This document shows, in pieces, positions 10,627-22,600 of a DNA stretch of 64,000 bases (its first letter is position 1; every line of letters starts with the position of its first letter). The DNA is taken from positions 4,370,001 to 4,434,000 of the forward strand of contig OZ026556.1 of the NCBI GenBank assembly GCA_964020155.1, in the 5' to 3' direction. Source of the stretch: Chondrilla cf. caribensis (lineage: Eukaryota > Porifera > Demospongiae > Chondrillida > Chondrillidae). The translations under genes were made by a program, and so were the position numbers. The notes beneath the pieces are model-generated. The model was not told the DNA's origin and made no database searches. It saw nothing but the letters and a program-made list of their open reading frames with translations.

Positions 10627-13506
10627 ACCACTGCTGGTAAGAATTATCGGTTTCCTGGATGCACGCACAACTTCATACACCGAAGACCAGAACCCTTTAT
10701 CGTGTTCTTCAAACAGCACATCCACCTGTTATATACAAATATACACAAAGTTAAGGATACGTGGCATGCAGTACAAGTGACACTGTAACTGAACAGCTAC
10801 ATCCACATGTACAACACATGTCCGTGTGTACATACAATGCATACATTAATATACGTACACATGTAGAGTCATGCATATGCACATCAACATACAGTATGTA
10901 CATACATGGATATGTACATCACAATGCATATTTGCATATGAAACTCACATCTTCCAAGAGAAGAACACTTGCTTTATTCAAACTGGTATCTGATGTCGAA
11001 GCAACTTTTACCTCAGACGTACTCTTTGGTTTGAAGAAAGACGTTAGGGAACCTCCTTTCGTATTAGCTCTCTTTTCTGTCTCCTCTGAGGCAGTCACCG
11101 GTGGTTTCTTCCTTGCAGAGAAGTAGCTCGACAGTGGCCCTGAAGACTTGACCACCTGGTGGGATTGACTGGCCTCCATTAGCTGCGAAATCACTTGTTG
11201 TCTGGATCTCTGAGACGATGCATTCATCTCTATAACCTAAACCAAGTGTAAATATTTCTATGCACTACAGAACATGCACTGAAAGTACATATACTTACAC
11301 GTAATCTTGAACATACAGGTGTACCCGAAACAGTCATATGCACACGTACGCATATACATATGTTGACACTCACATTGAAGCCTAGCTCCTTGGCACAAGC
11401 ATACACGGCAGCAGTCTTGCCGCTTCCAATGGGACCAGTAACAAGCATTACTTTAGCCTGACTGTCGTCCTCCTCAACGTCTGAATCATCACAGAACCAG
11501 TCATCATCAGAATCAGCCAGCCTACGTCTATCCCTCTGAGGAGGAATCTGTCTAACCCTGATGGGAGACTCAAAATCAGAGTCACTGGTATCAAGCACAC
11601 CAATTTTATGTTGTTTGGGGCATGTTTTCCTGCTTAATGATGATGATGGCTGACTGGACAGTTGCTCCGTTTTCTCTGACTGTGTTTGACTCCTCATCTT
11701 CTCCTTCCACTCCTTGAGCCAGGTAACCATGGCTGCTGTTGCATGCAAGTTACCTAGCACATCCGAAGCCTTTCTAGGTGACAGACAATCTGTCCATTGG
11801 TCCATGAGGGGTAGGTTTGCCGCCTGTAGGGTTGTGCCACTGTTAACAGGGTTACTGGGAGAGACGGTTGGTTTGCTAGGTCCCTCAGGGCTACACAGGT
11901 TAATGAATCCTTGTAGTTTCCCCTTGGGAGCCATCTGGAGGTCTGATGGAGTTTTGGGTTGGTCACCAACACTACCATTGATGCTCTTAACAACGACCTT
12001 CACATATCCAGAACTATCTACTTGCTTCTCAATAGCAATGGAGCATTTGAGTTGAAGTGATTCTGAAGCAGAAGATGTCTGCTTAGTCCTACCTCTTTTG
12101 CAGCTACGTTTGGGCTTTTTTCTGACATTGAGCTCAGTTCCAGCTGAACGATGAGGGCCAGCTTTGCCTGTTTCAGGGGTTGATACATACATGCTTCTGG
12201 TGGCAGAGCAATATCTCTGGAACAGCTCGGGAATATTGCTATTAGGATACTGTTCCTTGAGAGATGCAAGGCAACCCATAACAACTGGTTCACTGGAGAC
12301 CTGGGTGGGATATTCAGCACCAAACATAACAGTATTTACAACGCTAATACACAGTACAGCACCTTCACAGGTATGTAAATAGCAATGCGACTACATGATG
12401 AAACCTGGCAATACTGGCAGACTACACACAGTTGACACGGTATCAGGTTTGAGAACATAATGTAAACCTCCTGCTTACAGCTCTGTACATGTACTTGTGG
12501 TCACATCAATTCAACAACACCATTCACAACACAAACACACAATACAGCATTTCATAGATAAATGGTGAAGCAACTACAAGCAGAATACCGACTACATACA
12601 GTTGACAGAGAGTCTGGTTGGAGGGACATGAAGTGAACCCCCTGCAATCCATCCTGTACTCACATCAACTCCAGACAGGGTGAGGTTATTGCCTCTGGAC
12701 AACAAGCTGCTGTATACGCCTCTGAAGGAGGGTACAGACACTGACTCAGCTGAGCTGACGGGTGTTACCTCATGTCTTCTGACCGAGTTGTACCATTCGT
12801 CATCAGCTAAGCGGTCGATATGTACAAGTCGAGTGAAGGGAGCAAAATCGTGTTGAATCGCAGGAGCTGTTCTTGTTCTTGTGAATTTGACCGGCGACGA
12901 CTGACAGATGAGGAGTCCCGAAGGAATGCTCACAGATTTCTTCGGACTGGAATGAGGAGAATTCGGAGAGGGGGAACGTGATCGCTTTTGAGACAGACGA
13001 AGAGGAGATCGGTCACGCTTTCTGGATCCTGGACTGTATGTTACCACATCTTTGGCATCTGTGAGCAGACTAACTACCTCTTTTCGATCAGTAGCACCAG
13101 TCAACTTCCAGGCGGTTAAATCGAGGTGTGCCTTCTTGGATTGGGTACCTCTGGTTCTCTTCTTCATTGACTTCTTACCCTTCACAGTGCTAGCATCTTC
13201 CTTGGTCTTCGGAGGCCTAAAAAAGATCGATGCCAATGTACGAGCAGGTGCATCATTTTGGTCACTGTCATCCAAACAAACGACGGAATCACCGGTACTA
13301 CTACTGGGTTCGGTGGCACCTTTGATACGTGAGATTTCCAGAGATCCGACTGCTTGTGACGTAGTACGCTCCGTAGGCGACTGTACCGAGTTCCTGATCT
13401 GCTCTTGGGCTACGTGTCTTTGAATACTCAAAGTCGGAAGCGGGGGGAAGCATTCACTTGAATCTCTAGAAGTTATTCCACTGTCGTCCGGCGGAATGTC
13501 TTCCAT
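9131..13506 (-). CDS. ATAD5: ATAD5 / Elg1 PCNA-unloading AAA+ ATPase
   Basis: ATAD5 is the large subunit of the alternative RFC complex that unloads PCNA from DNA after replication. Eight exons: 13506-12664, 12300-11374, 11236-10949, 10725-10629, 10485-10427, 10209-9613, 9526-9393 and 9329-9131. All join in frame to give 1047 aa (human about 1840). The N-terminal half is low complexity, with ASIFFRPPK (PIP-box-like) near residue 90. Walker A GPIGSGKT is at about 570-577, followed by AAVYACAKELGFN. The next exon gives VIEMNASSQRSRQQV, a close match to the family's VNASSQRSG. Walker B LLLED|VDVLFEE spans an intron. Sensor-1 region PIILTSSDPTL follows. DHDMRRCLLTLQLWL is the lid/helical domain. 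The C terminus VLDVLPTLGTICFSEQNRR matches the ATAD5 end. PIP-like SSYFSARKK and TSFFKPKS lie in the insert after Walker A. Confidence 0.92.
10561..10624. repeat. (CA)n microsatellite in ATAD5 intron
   Basis: Long CA run in the intron between ATAD5 exons 4 and 5. The exon 4 donor lies immediately beside it (10628-10627), so length changes could influence splicing. Confidence 0.97.
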
Positions 13507-13727
13507 GACGGTGGCGATAAAATGCAGACCGAATACGTGCCTGGTACCGTACCTACCCGGGTAATCTGGTTGTCTGAACTTTTTTCCAGTACCTCTTCTT
13601 GCTACTGAAAAGTTGTGTAAATTCGATTAGCATTTCATTCCGATGGAGCCATTTCCAAGCTAGATCCAAAGCACACGGACAATTTATATCGAAGCACTAA
13701 CACATCAGTCAGTGACCGAGACACCCA

Positions 13728-13769
13728 GCGGCCATTTTCACAACCAAGCCCGCCGCGTTATCACGTGAT
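13728..13769. promoter_or_regulatory. Promoter-like motif cluster upstream of ATAD5
   Basis: GCGGCCATTTT, GCCCGCC and TCACGTGAT occur in this order within 42 bp, about 220 bp upstream of the ATAD5 start codon. GGCCATTTT resembles a YY1-type site and CACGTG is an E-box/CLEAR-type site (known motif classes). Binding is inferred. A second copy of the cluster lies at 17265-17304. Confidence 0.5.
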
Positions 13770-14029
13770 GTAAATAGCACGAAGTCGTTAAATTTTGATT
13801 TTCCCTGTAAATGGGTCCGGTTTCAGGTATTAGTTTCTGTGCATAGTATGAAAATAACATACTAGGTGCCTATCTCTAACGATACTTTGTTTTATTTATG
13901 ATGTTAGTAGGTACTCAAAGAGGTGCTTAATATTTCTAAAAGTGGAGAATGCCACCTATGTTATTGATAACATGGGATATCCATACCTATGCATGGTACT
14001 TTCATGTGACATTCAATTGCCCTAGACCG

Positions 14030-16470
14030 AATATTTTATTAATATTATAAAATCACTCTCCAGTGTCAATATGATACATATATACATAACACACGCTGTT
14101 GTATGTGCATTCAAAAATGGAGGTGCTATTGACCAGTTGATGACTGGACAGGTAACTCTACATTTGTCCCTGGTTGCCACAGGCTGCCCAGTGTCCACAT
14201 CCAACTCATCAAGACAAATTCTGATGCATGCGCACCCTCCTGTGTGTACTATAGACCTCATGGTGGCCATATTTTAGTGCTGGTCACCACGGCCAATCTG
14301 GTGTCTATGTGATGCATCATAGTACTAATATCACTGTGTGTACAACCTCCTGGAGGCAGTATGGACCTAGTGGTGACCAATAAAATGCATTTTGTTGCTG
14401 ATCACAGAAGCTCCCCAGTGTCCATATGATACATATATTAACACATAATATTATGTTTATTTCAATGTGGAAGTGCTATATATACCACTTAATGACTGGT
14501 CGGGTAACTCCACATTTTGTTACTGGTCACCAGAGGTTGTCTATAGTGCCCATATACAACTTATCAACGCAAACTCCTGACCCCTGTACACGTTCTTTGG
14601 TGTGCTATAGTCCTCGTGGTGACCAGTCAAATTTTATTGCTGTTCACCACAACCACTCTGGTGTGCATGTGATGCATCATTGCGGAAATATTGATACATG
14701 TACACCCTCTTCGAAGTAATACAGACCTGGTGGTGACCAAAAAGATGTGCTTTCTTGCCGGTCACAAAATCACCCTAGTGACCACAATATGATACATATG
14801 TATGTTATAAATACATATACTTTGGTATGTATTTCCAATGGAGGTGCTGTACACCTCTCGCATGGTGACTGGCCAGGGAATTTCACATTTTGTTGCAGGT
14901 CACCAGGGGTTACACAGTGATCATCAAACTTGTTAACATAAATTCCAAAGCATGTACACCCTCCTGGGTGTGCTATAGGCCTCATGGTGGCCAGTTAAAT
15001 AATGACAAATTTTATCGCTGGTCACCACGGCCACTCTGGTGTCCATTGATGCATTATTACACAAATACTGAAGCATGTACACCCTCTAGGAGGTGGTACA
15101 GACCTAGTGATGACCAAAAAGGTGTGTTTTCTTGCCAGTCACAAAATTACCCTAGTGTCCATATGATACATATACTAATGCATATTATACTTTTGTACAT
15201 TCCAATGGAGGTGCTATAGACCTCTTGGTGACTGGTGAGGGAATTTCACATTTTGTTGCTGGTTTGTCCAAAATATCAAGTTGACACGTTCCCTCCCCCA
15301 TGAGCTATGCAAAAAGGTGCTTAACATTTTCTTTCCTATACTCTCCCATACAATGAAAAATATTAAGCACCTCCGAATGTAGCTGGGGTTGCGGGTTAGC
15401 TACGGAAATGGAAATTGTTTCAACTGTTAGTTTACATCCCCAGCTATCTTTGTCTGAAATATCAAGTTGACACGCCCCCTCCCTCATGAGCTATGCAAAA
15501 GGTGCTTAGCATTTTCTCTCCTATACTCTCCCATACACTGAAACAATATTAAGCACCTCCAAATGTAGCCGGGGTTACTATCCACCTATTGAAAGGGGAA
15601 TTGCTTCGGTAGTAGTAGTACGTACTAGTACCACCCTTCTGATTACAAAATTGATACATTCTGTCTCAGATCAAATATTCTCCCAGGTGTCCATATGGCA
15701 CATATGATATTGCATATACGTTTGTATGTACATTCCAATATAAGTGTAATACGCCTTGTGGTGGTCACTCAGGTGATTTCACATCACGTTGCTGGTCACC
15801 AAAGGCTGCCCAGTGTCCATGCCAAACTCATCAACACATTTTCGGATGCATACACACCGTCCTAAGTGTGCTATAGGCCTCGTGGTGACAAGCAAAAACA
15901 TGTCACATTTTTTACTTATCACCACGGCCTCTCCTGTGTGCACGTGATGCATCATAGCTCAAAGATGGATGCACAGACACACTCCTGGAACTAGTACGGT
16001 CCTTCTGATAACAAACTTGATTCGTTTTGTCTTCGACCAAAATTCACTCGTCTGACACATAATAATGCATAATACTTTTGTATGTACATTCCAATATAAG
16101 TGTAAATTGTGATCACTCAGGTGTTTTCACATTTTGTTAGTGGTGCCCAAGGGCTGTCCAGTGTTCATGCCAAACTCATCAACACAATTTTGAATGCATA
16201 CACACTGTCCTGAGTGTGCTAAAGACCTCATGGTGACAAGTAAAAATGTCAAAATTTTTACTTGTCACCACGGCCTCTCCTGTGTGCATGTGATGCATCA
16301 TAGCTCAAATATGGATGCATGGACACACTCCTGGAACTAGTACGGTCCTTCTGATAACAAAATTGGTATGTTTTATTGTGGATCAAAAATTCTCCCATGT
16401 GTCCATATGGCACATATAATATTGCATATAGTTTTGTATGTACATTCCAATATAAGTGGAATACGCCTTC
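14030..16470. repeat. Degenerate tandem repeat, about 360-bp period
   Basis: The block GTGTCCATATGATACATAT recurs near 14058, 14417, 14780, 15157, 15687 and 16396, with a weak copy near 16040. Each is followed by shared stretches: GGAGGTGCTAT, CTGGTCACCA..GGCTGCCCAGTGTCCA, ACCTCATGGTGACCAG, CACCACGGCC, GTGATGCATCATAG and GTACACCCTCCT. The first four intervals are 358-379 bp. There is no conserved reading frame. Short ORFs in it are repeat translations. It resembles an ageing satellite or repeatedly duplicated spacer. Confidence 0.82.
15264..15640. repeat. Foldback-type repeat, two direct copies of about 190 bp
   Basis: Two adjacent copies begin AAATATCAAGTTGACACG and contain AAGGTGCTTA..ATT, then CTATACTCTCCCATACA, then ATATTAAGCACCTCC. 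The GGTGCTTAA and TTAAGCACC blocks are inverted, so each copy can fold into a hairpin. Degraded copies lie at about 16480-16745 and a fragment near 13920. It interrupts the 360-bp array, suggesting insertion of a small non-autonomous element. Confidence 0.65.
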
Positions 16471-16990
16471 TGGTACCTCTGAATGTAGCTGGGGTTACGA
16501 GTTATCTATGGAGATGGGAATTACTTCACAAGTTAGATCATGTCCCCAGCTAGGGTTGGCTAAAATATTAAGTTGATACACCAGTCTCTTCCCCATGAGC
16601 TATGCAAGAAAGGTGCTTAGTGTTTTCTCTCCTATAAGCACCTCCACATGTAGTTAGAGTTAGGGACCACCTACGGAGATGAAAATTATTTCATAAATTA
16701 GTTTACATCTATAGCTAGATACCCTTAAAATATCATGTTGACGATGTATTAGCTCTATGTGGTATGCCTGTTTTAAGTTGTAATGTACATAACCTATTAC
16801 TTATTAATATACTTGTTGTTTCTTATGTAGGATAATCCAGTTATCATTGTATCTTGTGGAGTGTTACATTGGACCTCTCTGTGTCCTAGCACCTTATGGT
16901 GTGCTTCACTTTAATAATATTGATTAATTGATCGATTGATATACGTAATAGTAATACGTAGCTTTAATAGCTAAGTTTTGTAAGCATTGC

Positions 16991-17020
16991 CTGAAGAAGC
17001 CCAAGAGGGCGAAACGTTGC
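16991..17020 (+). other. Hammerhead-like motif (degenerate)
   Basis: CTGAAGA is followed by the stem-loop GCCC-AAGA-GGGC and then GAAAC, the order of a hammerhead ribozyme core (CUGANGA, stem II, GAAA). One extra A separates the core from stem II and I find no convincing stem III/cleavage site, so it is probably a retroelement-derived relic rather than an active ribozyme. Confidence 0.3.
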
Positions 17021-17118
17021 AATTATTTGCCAACAAGTGACGTGCGTAATTGTCCAAATAAATAGACATCAATCTATTAAGGCTCAGCATGTCAACTAAC
17101 TTCTATCATAATAATACG

Positions 17119-17245
17119 TAGCTTATTAGTAGCTTTTGTTTACCATGCAATTTTTCGATTCAACTTTGTATTAATAATTATTTTTTATCTCATCATTTAC
17201 TACATACGTATTTGATGTAAGCCCCTCTATGCCTTGCCAGTTACG
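17119..17245. repeat. Direct repeat, copy 1
   Basis: Contains TAGTAGCTTTTGTTTACCAT and ends near TATGCCTTGCCAGTTAC. A second copy lies at about 17566-17690. The roughly 450 bp between copies includes the promoter-like cluster at 17265. Confidence 0.75.
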
Positions 17246-17264
17246 TCCGTTAACACCCTCTGTC

Positions 17265-17304
17265 GCGGCCATTTTGTAGCTGCGCCCGCCATTGATCACG
17301 TGAT
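17265..17304. promoter_or_regulatory. Second copy of GCGGCCATTTT / GCCCGCC / TCACGTGAT cluster
   Basis: Same three motifs in the same order and near-identical spacing as upstream of ATAD5. No convincing gene starts nearby. It may be an orphan promoter, an enhancer or a duplicated fragment. Confidence 0.4.
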
Positions 17305-17565
17305 AGACGTCCCCGACTGTCCATCTATTGTGCAATTCATGGTGAAATGGTGGAACTGCGCGTACTTCTTACAAAATCGACCGGTACAGCTAGGGTCTAT
17401 GGGTACAGCATCCGGACATGCGTAACTTTGGAAATACTAACTTTCGACTTTCATGTAAGGTGATTGAATGATATTTAAATTATTGCTAGTCAAATTCGGT
17501 CGTATTCCAGCCCACAGATCTATAGATGTGAGAACAGAAGCTATATACGTAATAGTTTATAGCTA

Positions 17566-17690
17566 CTTAGCTTAGTAGCTTTTGTTTACCATGCAATTTT
17601 CCAATACACCTTTGTATTAACAATTATTCATCTTATCATTTATTATGTACATATTTCATGTAACCCCTATATGCCTTGCCAGTTACTTCC
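17566..17690. repeat. Direct repeat, copy 2
   Basis: About 125 bp, clearly similar to 17119-17245 (TTAGTAGCTTTTGTTTACCA ... TATGCCTTGCCAGTTAC). Confidence 0.75.
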
Positions 17691-18351
17691 ATGATTTTTT
17701 TGCAGATTGTAAATCTACCCCTGTGCCTGAGCCTCATAGTTTTAAATCCATTATTGCACACATACATTGAGAGTAATTGTGTGTTTCCCGCTATTTTCAT
17801 TGTTACCAACATCTCCCAATAAGGTATGGTCTCTTGGAGTCAGACTGATTTCCACCACTTTGGAGGTAGGGTCTGACTCCGCAAGACTGAAAGGATTCCG
17901 TATGCACCATACAAGATGTGAAATATGTTGTTCTCAGCTGGCCTATCCTGAACACCACACTGTTGCTTGCCAACTCTGTCCTCCTGAACCAAGTATTGAA
18001 CGTAGCATTGATAGCATTCCTCTAACTAGTCCCTGACAGGTGTCTGTGACTAAATGAATGATTAACTAGGTTGGACATGCAATATATGTCTTTTTTAATG
18101 CGACTACAGTAGAACCTACCTGACATGAAATCCAATACATATTTATTTCATGTTCACTGGATTGTATCCTATCAAAATACATCACCATAGTAATATGTAC
18201 CGTACATGTGGTTGGTGTTAGGAGCTTCCAGACTTCTGCATGAATCAAACATTCCCGTGAGGTGGGTCCAACTGTGTTCTTACTTAGTCCACAGATATCC
18301 ATCACCCATGCAGTTGTGGTTAGCATTCAGGAACCTCCCCCACCCTCAAGT

Positions 18352-18361
18352 GGTACACATG
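18352..18361 (+). promoter_or_regulatory. Shared array motif GGTACACATG, gene A copy
   Basis: The decamer and its flanks are conserved upstream of all five array genes. Here it is 1.28 kb before the signal-peptide ATG, against 41-68 bp in genes C-E. Confidence 0.45.
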
Positions 18362-18788
18362 CGCTTCACCGATGTGGCTTGTGTTATGCATTCTTCTTGT
18401 TACAACTGTTATCATGCAAATGCTGTGTGAATACCCATACCTTCTCCACCCCCAATTCCGCATAGAATTGGTTCGCAGCAATGTTGACGCTATGTTGGTA
18501 TCCTAACCATGCATGTTGGCCTACATGCTGTATGCAGCAAGTCATACAAGATGTACACCCCCCTCTCAACGTGATGCCGCTGCTGCACTAGTACATATGG
18601 GAATGTCCTCTTATCCCCGTCTATCACCAATTGCAAAGGATTCCTGTATTGGAATGTGGTGTGGTGAAATGTCAATCACTATGCAGCATTAACCTACAGA
18701 GGCAATAAAACACGAGGTATTTATGTATGTGCCTCCATTTAGATTAATTGTAATCACTCCTTTATACAGTACGTACCGCTGTATGATC

Positions 18789-18791
<3 letters not shown>

Positions 18792-18841
<50 letters not shown>
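18792..18841. repeat. (GT)n microsatellite
   Basis: Uninterrupted GT run in the gene A 5' spacer. Confidence 0.97.
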
Positions 18842-18848
<7 letters not shown>

Positions 18849-19638
18849 TGCGTGTGTTATTAAGTATTCTTTTGATATTGTAATCCCTATTAGAATGGAG
18901 AATGTAAGAAGGAATAAAAACTGTGTTTGAATCAATAGCAGCTGCTTCATTTCTGAATTCAGACCAGTTAGGACTCAGCACAATACTTATCAAATGATGC
19001 CCATAACCAGGTCTGGGATGAACTGCAGGAAGACCACAGGAATGTATGGCCCTCATGTGACATCTTGACCTACATCTGGATACAGTGCCTCCACATACAT
19101 GAACACTTCCCAACCTAAAACACTACAAGTATACCCTCTCACAGTGCATATGTTGAATTTGTACAACTCTGATAGGTTTGTTTTTATTTTGCAAAAGGTA
19201 AAAATGTGTATGATACACAATTTTGTGTAATACTAAAAAATCATAGTCCAACATTTGGGTTGTGATTGCATTCTTCCAGAGGTGTTGCAGCATCTCCTAA
19301 CCACAACAGACAGTCTTTACAGTCAGAGCAGTTGATTTGTAACTACCCAACAACCCACTTTCAGTGATTTCACCCCTCAGGCTGATAAAATGAACACAGT
19401 GAATGTAAGCATAATACAGAAGGCCAATGTTGTAAAAAGTAGGTTTTAAGCTTCATTTGGAGGTGTTCATTCATAATAGAGTACACATGCTAACCCAAGG
19501 ATGTGGGATGGGCATATGCATAATGTATTACACACACTATGTAAACTCAGATTCCTGGCCATTCCTCCCTACACACAGGAATTGCAGTAATTTTTGCAGG
19601 AGTTGTGTTTGTGGCAGGATCTGCACCTTGGCAGTGGC

Positions 19639-22600
19639 ATGTACAGTGTCTTTGTTCTCTGGTTACTGCTCACTAATGCTTCTACAGGTTTGTTTCTCCC
19701 TGTGATGTATTTAGGTTTATTTGTTGTAAAGCTTAGGGGAGATTAGGGACTAGGGATTTCTCGTTAAGGTGTACAAACAAACATATAGTGCATATATCTG
19801 TGGCTACATCCGTGACTACTGCTGCTAGTGTTGTCCGGGGTGTACGGTACAGCGTGACTTGTCTCTAGCTGTTATGGTGTTATGCACAGCGGTGATGAAA
19901 GGGGTACCTTTGAGTAACTCGCCTAGTACATTTCAGACTGAAAATAGATTCATTTTGCTGCATAAAGATTTAAAGGTATCTTGTCCCTACATACCTATCT
20001 CCCTTAGCCCACATGTACATACGTACTTTCACAACACATCATTTATGTACATGTGTACTAATGTGATATTCTTGTGTTGCATATGAATGAATGTAAGTCC
20101 TTCTACTGCCTCAACAACAAATACGACAACTATTTCCCAGGGACATGAGTATCATTTGTCGACTAATAGGTTGTTATACTGTCTCTACTACCTCTTTTCC
20201 TAGGAAGAAGTGCTGTTCCATCAGCTATGACCCTGTTATCATCTGTTGAACTGTCATATTCGAGTGGAACATCACCATCTGGACAATCCTTGTCTGTTGG
20301 ACCAACATTGTCTACTAACTCGTCATCATCGTATATCGAACCAACATTGTTTGCTAACTTGTCATCATCGTACATGGAACCAACATTGTCTGCTAACTTG
20401 TCATCATCGTACATCGAACCAACATTGTCTGCTAACACGTCATCATCGTACATCGAACCAACATTGTCTGCTAACTCGTCATCATCGTACATCGAACCAA
20501 CATTGTCTGCTAACTCGTCATCATCGTACATCGAACCAACATTGTCCGCTAACTCGTCATCATCGTACATCGAACCAACATTGTCTGCTAACTCGTCATC
20601 ATCGTACATCGAACCAACATTGTCTGCTAACTCGTCATCATCGTACATCGAACCAACATTGTCTGCTAACTCGTCATCATCGTACATCGAACCAACATTG
20701 TCTACTAACTCGTCATCATCGTACATCGAACCAACATTGTCTACTAACTCGTCATCATCGTACATCGAACCAACATTGTCTGCTAACTCGTCATCATCGT
20801 ACGTCGAACCAACATTGTTTGCTAACTCGTCATCATCGTACGTCGAACCAACATTGTTTGCTAACTCGTCATCATTGTACATCGAACCAACATTGTCCAC
20901 TAACTCGTCATCATCGTACGTCGAACCAACATTGTTTGCTAACTCGTCATCATCGTACATCGAACCAACATTGTTTGCTAACTCGTCATCATCGTACATC
21001 GAACCAACATTGTCCACTAACTCGTCATCATCGTACATCGAACCAACATTGTCTGCTAACTCGTCATTATCTGTTGAGATGTCATCGTCTGTTGAACGAA
21101 CATTGTCTGTTAAGCCATCATCATTGTCTTTATCTAGTGGAACATTAGCATCTGTTCAACCATCATTATCACTTGTCGGGCAGTCATCTGCTCTTGAGTC
21201 ACAATTTCTTAAGCCATCATTTTCTATTGAGCCATCATTTTCTATTGAGCCATCATTGTCTGTTGAGCCATCATTGTCTGTTGAGCCATCATTTTCTATT
21301 GAGCCATCATTGTCTGTTGAGCCATCATTTTCTATTGAGCCATCATTGTCTGTTGAGCCATCATTTTCTATTGAGCCATCGTCGACTGTTGAGCCATCAT
21401 TGTCTGTTGAGCCATCATTTTCTATTGAGCCATCGTCGTCTGTTGAGCCATCATTTTCTATTGAGCCATCGTCGTCTGTTGAGCCATCATTGTCTGTTGA
21501 GCCATCATCATCTGTGAAACTGACATTATCTGTTAATCAGTTATCATCCTTTCTGCTACCATCATCTGTTGAGATGGCATTATTGACATTATCGTCATCA
21601 TTGTCTGCCAGACCTCCATCATCTGTTGAACCATCATCATCTGTTGAACCATCATCATCTGTTGAGCCATTATCATCTGCCGAGTCTTTTTCACCTGTTG
21701 CTGTTTCACTGTCCAGCGGACTTTTTTCATCTTTTGTGCTGTCCTCCCCTGCTAAACCATCATTACCAGTTGGACCACCCTCATCTGTTGGACCATTATC
21801 TTCTGTCGGACCATCATCTGTTGGTTCAACATTGTCTGCCACGCTATCCTCAACTATTGGAGCATCATCATCTGTTGGGCCATCACCAGTCCCATCTTCA
21901 CTTCCCCAAACATCAGCGATACAGTCAGTCTCCATCACAACCAGCTCTTTGTCCACAACCTCAATGTATCCGGAAACATCTTCTGTACCATTGCTCACTA
22001 CCACTTCTTCAGCACTCACATCCTCTGTGCTGCCCATGACTCCATCATGTGGTCCAATCCCTGATTCCACACCACTATCTCAGCCAGTATGCCCTGGGAC
22101 CACTGCCACTAGCGGACTGAATGTGATTGTCCTCCAGTCTGAGGAATACCAGTTAAAGCACTTCACTGAAGTTACCGAGGAGCAATGCTTTACAGTTTGT
22201 TGCAGCGATGACGATTGCTATTCCTTCACCCGGTCTCTGACCTCCAACGAATGTTGGTTCCACAGAAAGCATCCACTAACAGCTGTCCAATCCAGCGAGC
22301 ACCACACCACATTCTACATGGTCAGGGACAGTCCCGGTCCTTATCTGGACACCTGGGTATACAGCGGAGAAGGATGTACATCTCTACCTAGCTACTCCAG
22401 CTATTCTTTGGATACGTGCATTCCATACAGAGGACTGGACTATCAGGAGCACTCCTATCAGGTGTTCCAATTGGACTGCTATACAGATTCCAGTTTCACA
22501 TTACGTCATTTGGTGTGGTACGAGGCACCTGGGTGTACTGTCCCCAGAAATCAGTGGTCGTTGCCAAATGTGAACGTCAGTGTGAATTCGAGTAGTTGCT

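Larger units (their letters stand above)
17780..19638 (+). other. 5' spacer of gene A, duplicated upstream of gene B
   Basis: Blocks here recur in the same order at 24000-25373. Examples are ACACTGTTGCTTGCCA versus ATACTGTTACATGCCA, AGTAGAACCTAC, GTGGTACACATGCGCT, TTCTTCTTGTTACAACTGTTA and CTCAGATTCCTGGCCATTCC. The two ORFs in the paired regions (17767-18036 and 24024-24260) keep a few similar residues but have different ends and frames, so I treat the block as non-coding duplicated flank. A (GT)n microsatellite lies at 18792-18841. Confidence 0.65.

Noticed and set aside
10371..10725. Several overlapping minus ORFs with VCVCVC runs
   Set aside because: Microsatellite translation; only the ATAD5 exon 4 part (10725-10629) and exon 5 (10485-10427) are coding.
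17767..18036. Possible small gene with partial counterpart at 24024-24260
   Set aside because: Similarity is at DNA level over a longer duplicated flank; reading frames and ends are not conserved between copies.
18754..19113. Minus ORF of 119 aa with THTHTH run
   Set aside because: Driven by the GT microsatellite; no recognisable domain.
20163..21038. Long minus-strand acidic repeat ORF opposite gene A stalk
   Set aside because: It is the complement of the 39-bp coding repeat; openness follows from the period being a multiple of three. No splice or start context of its own.
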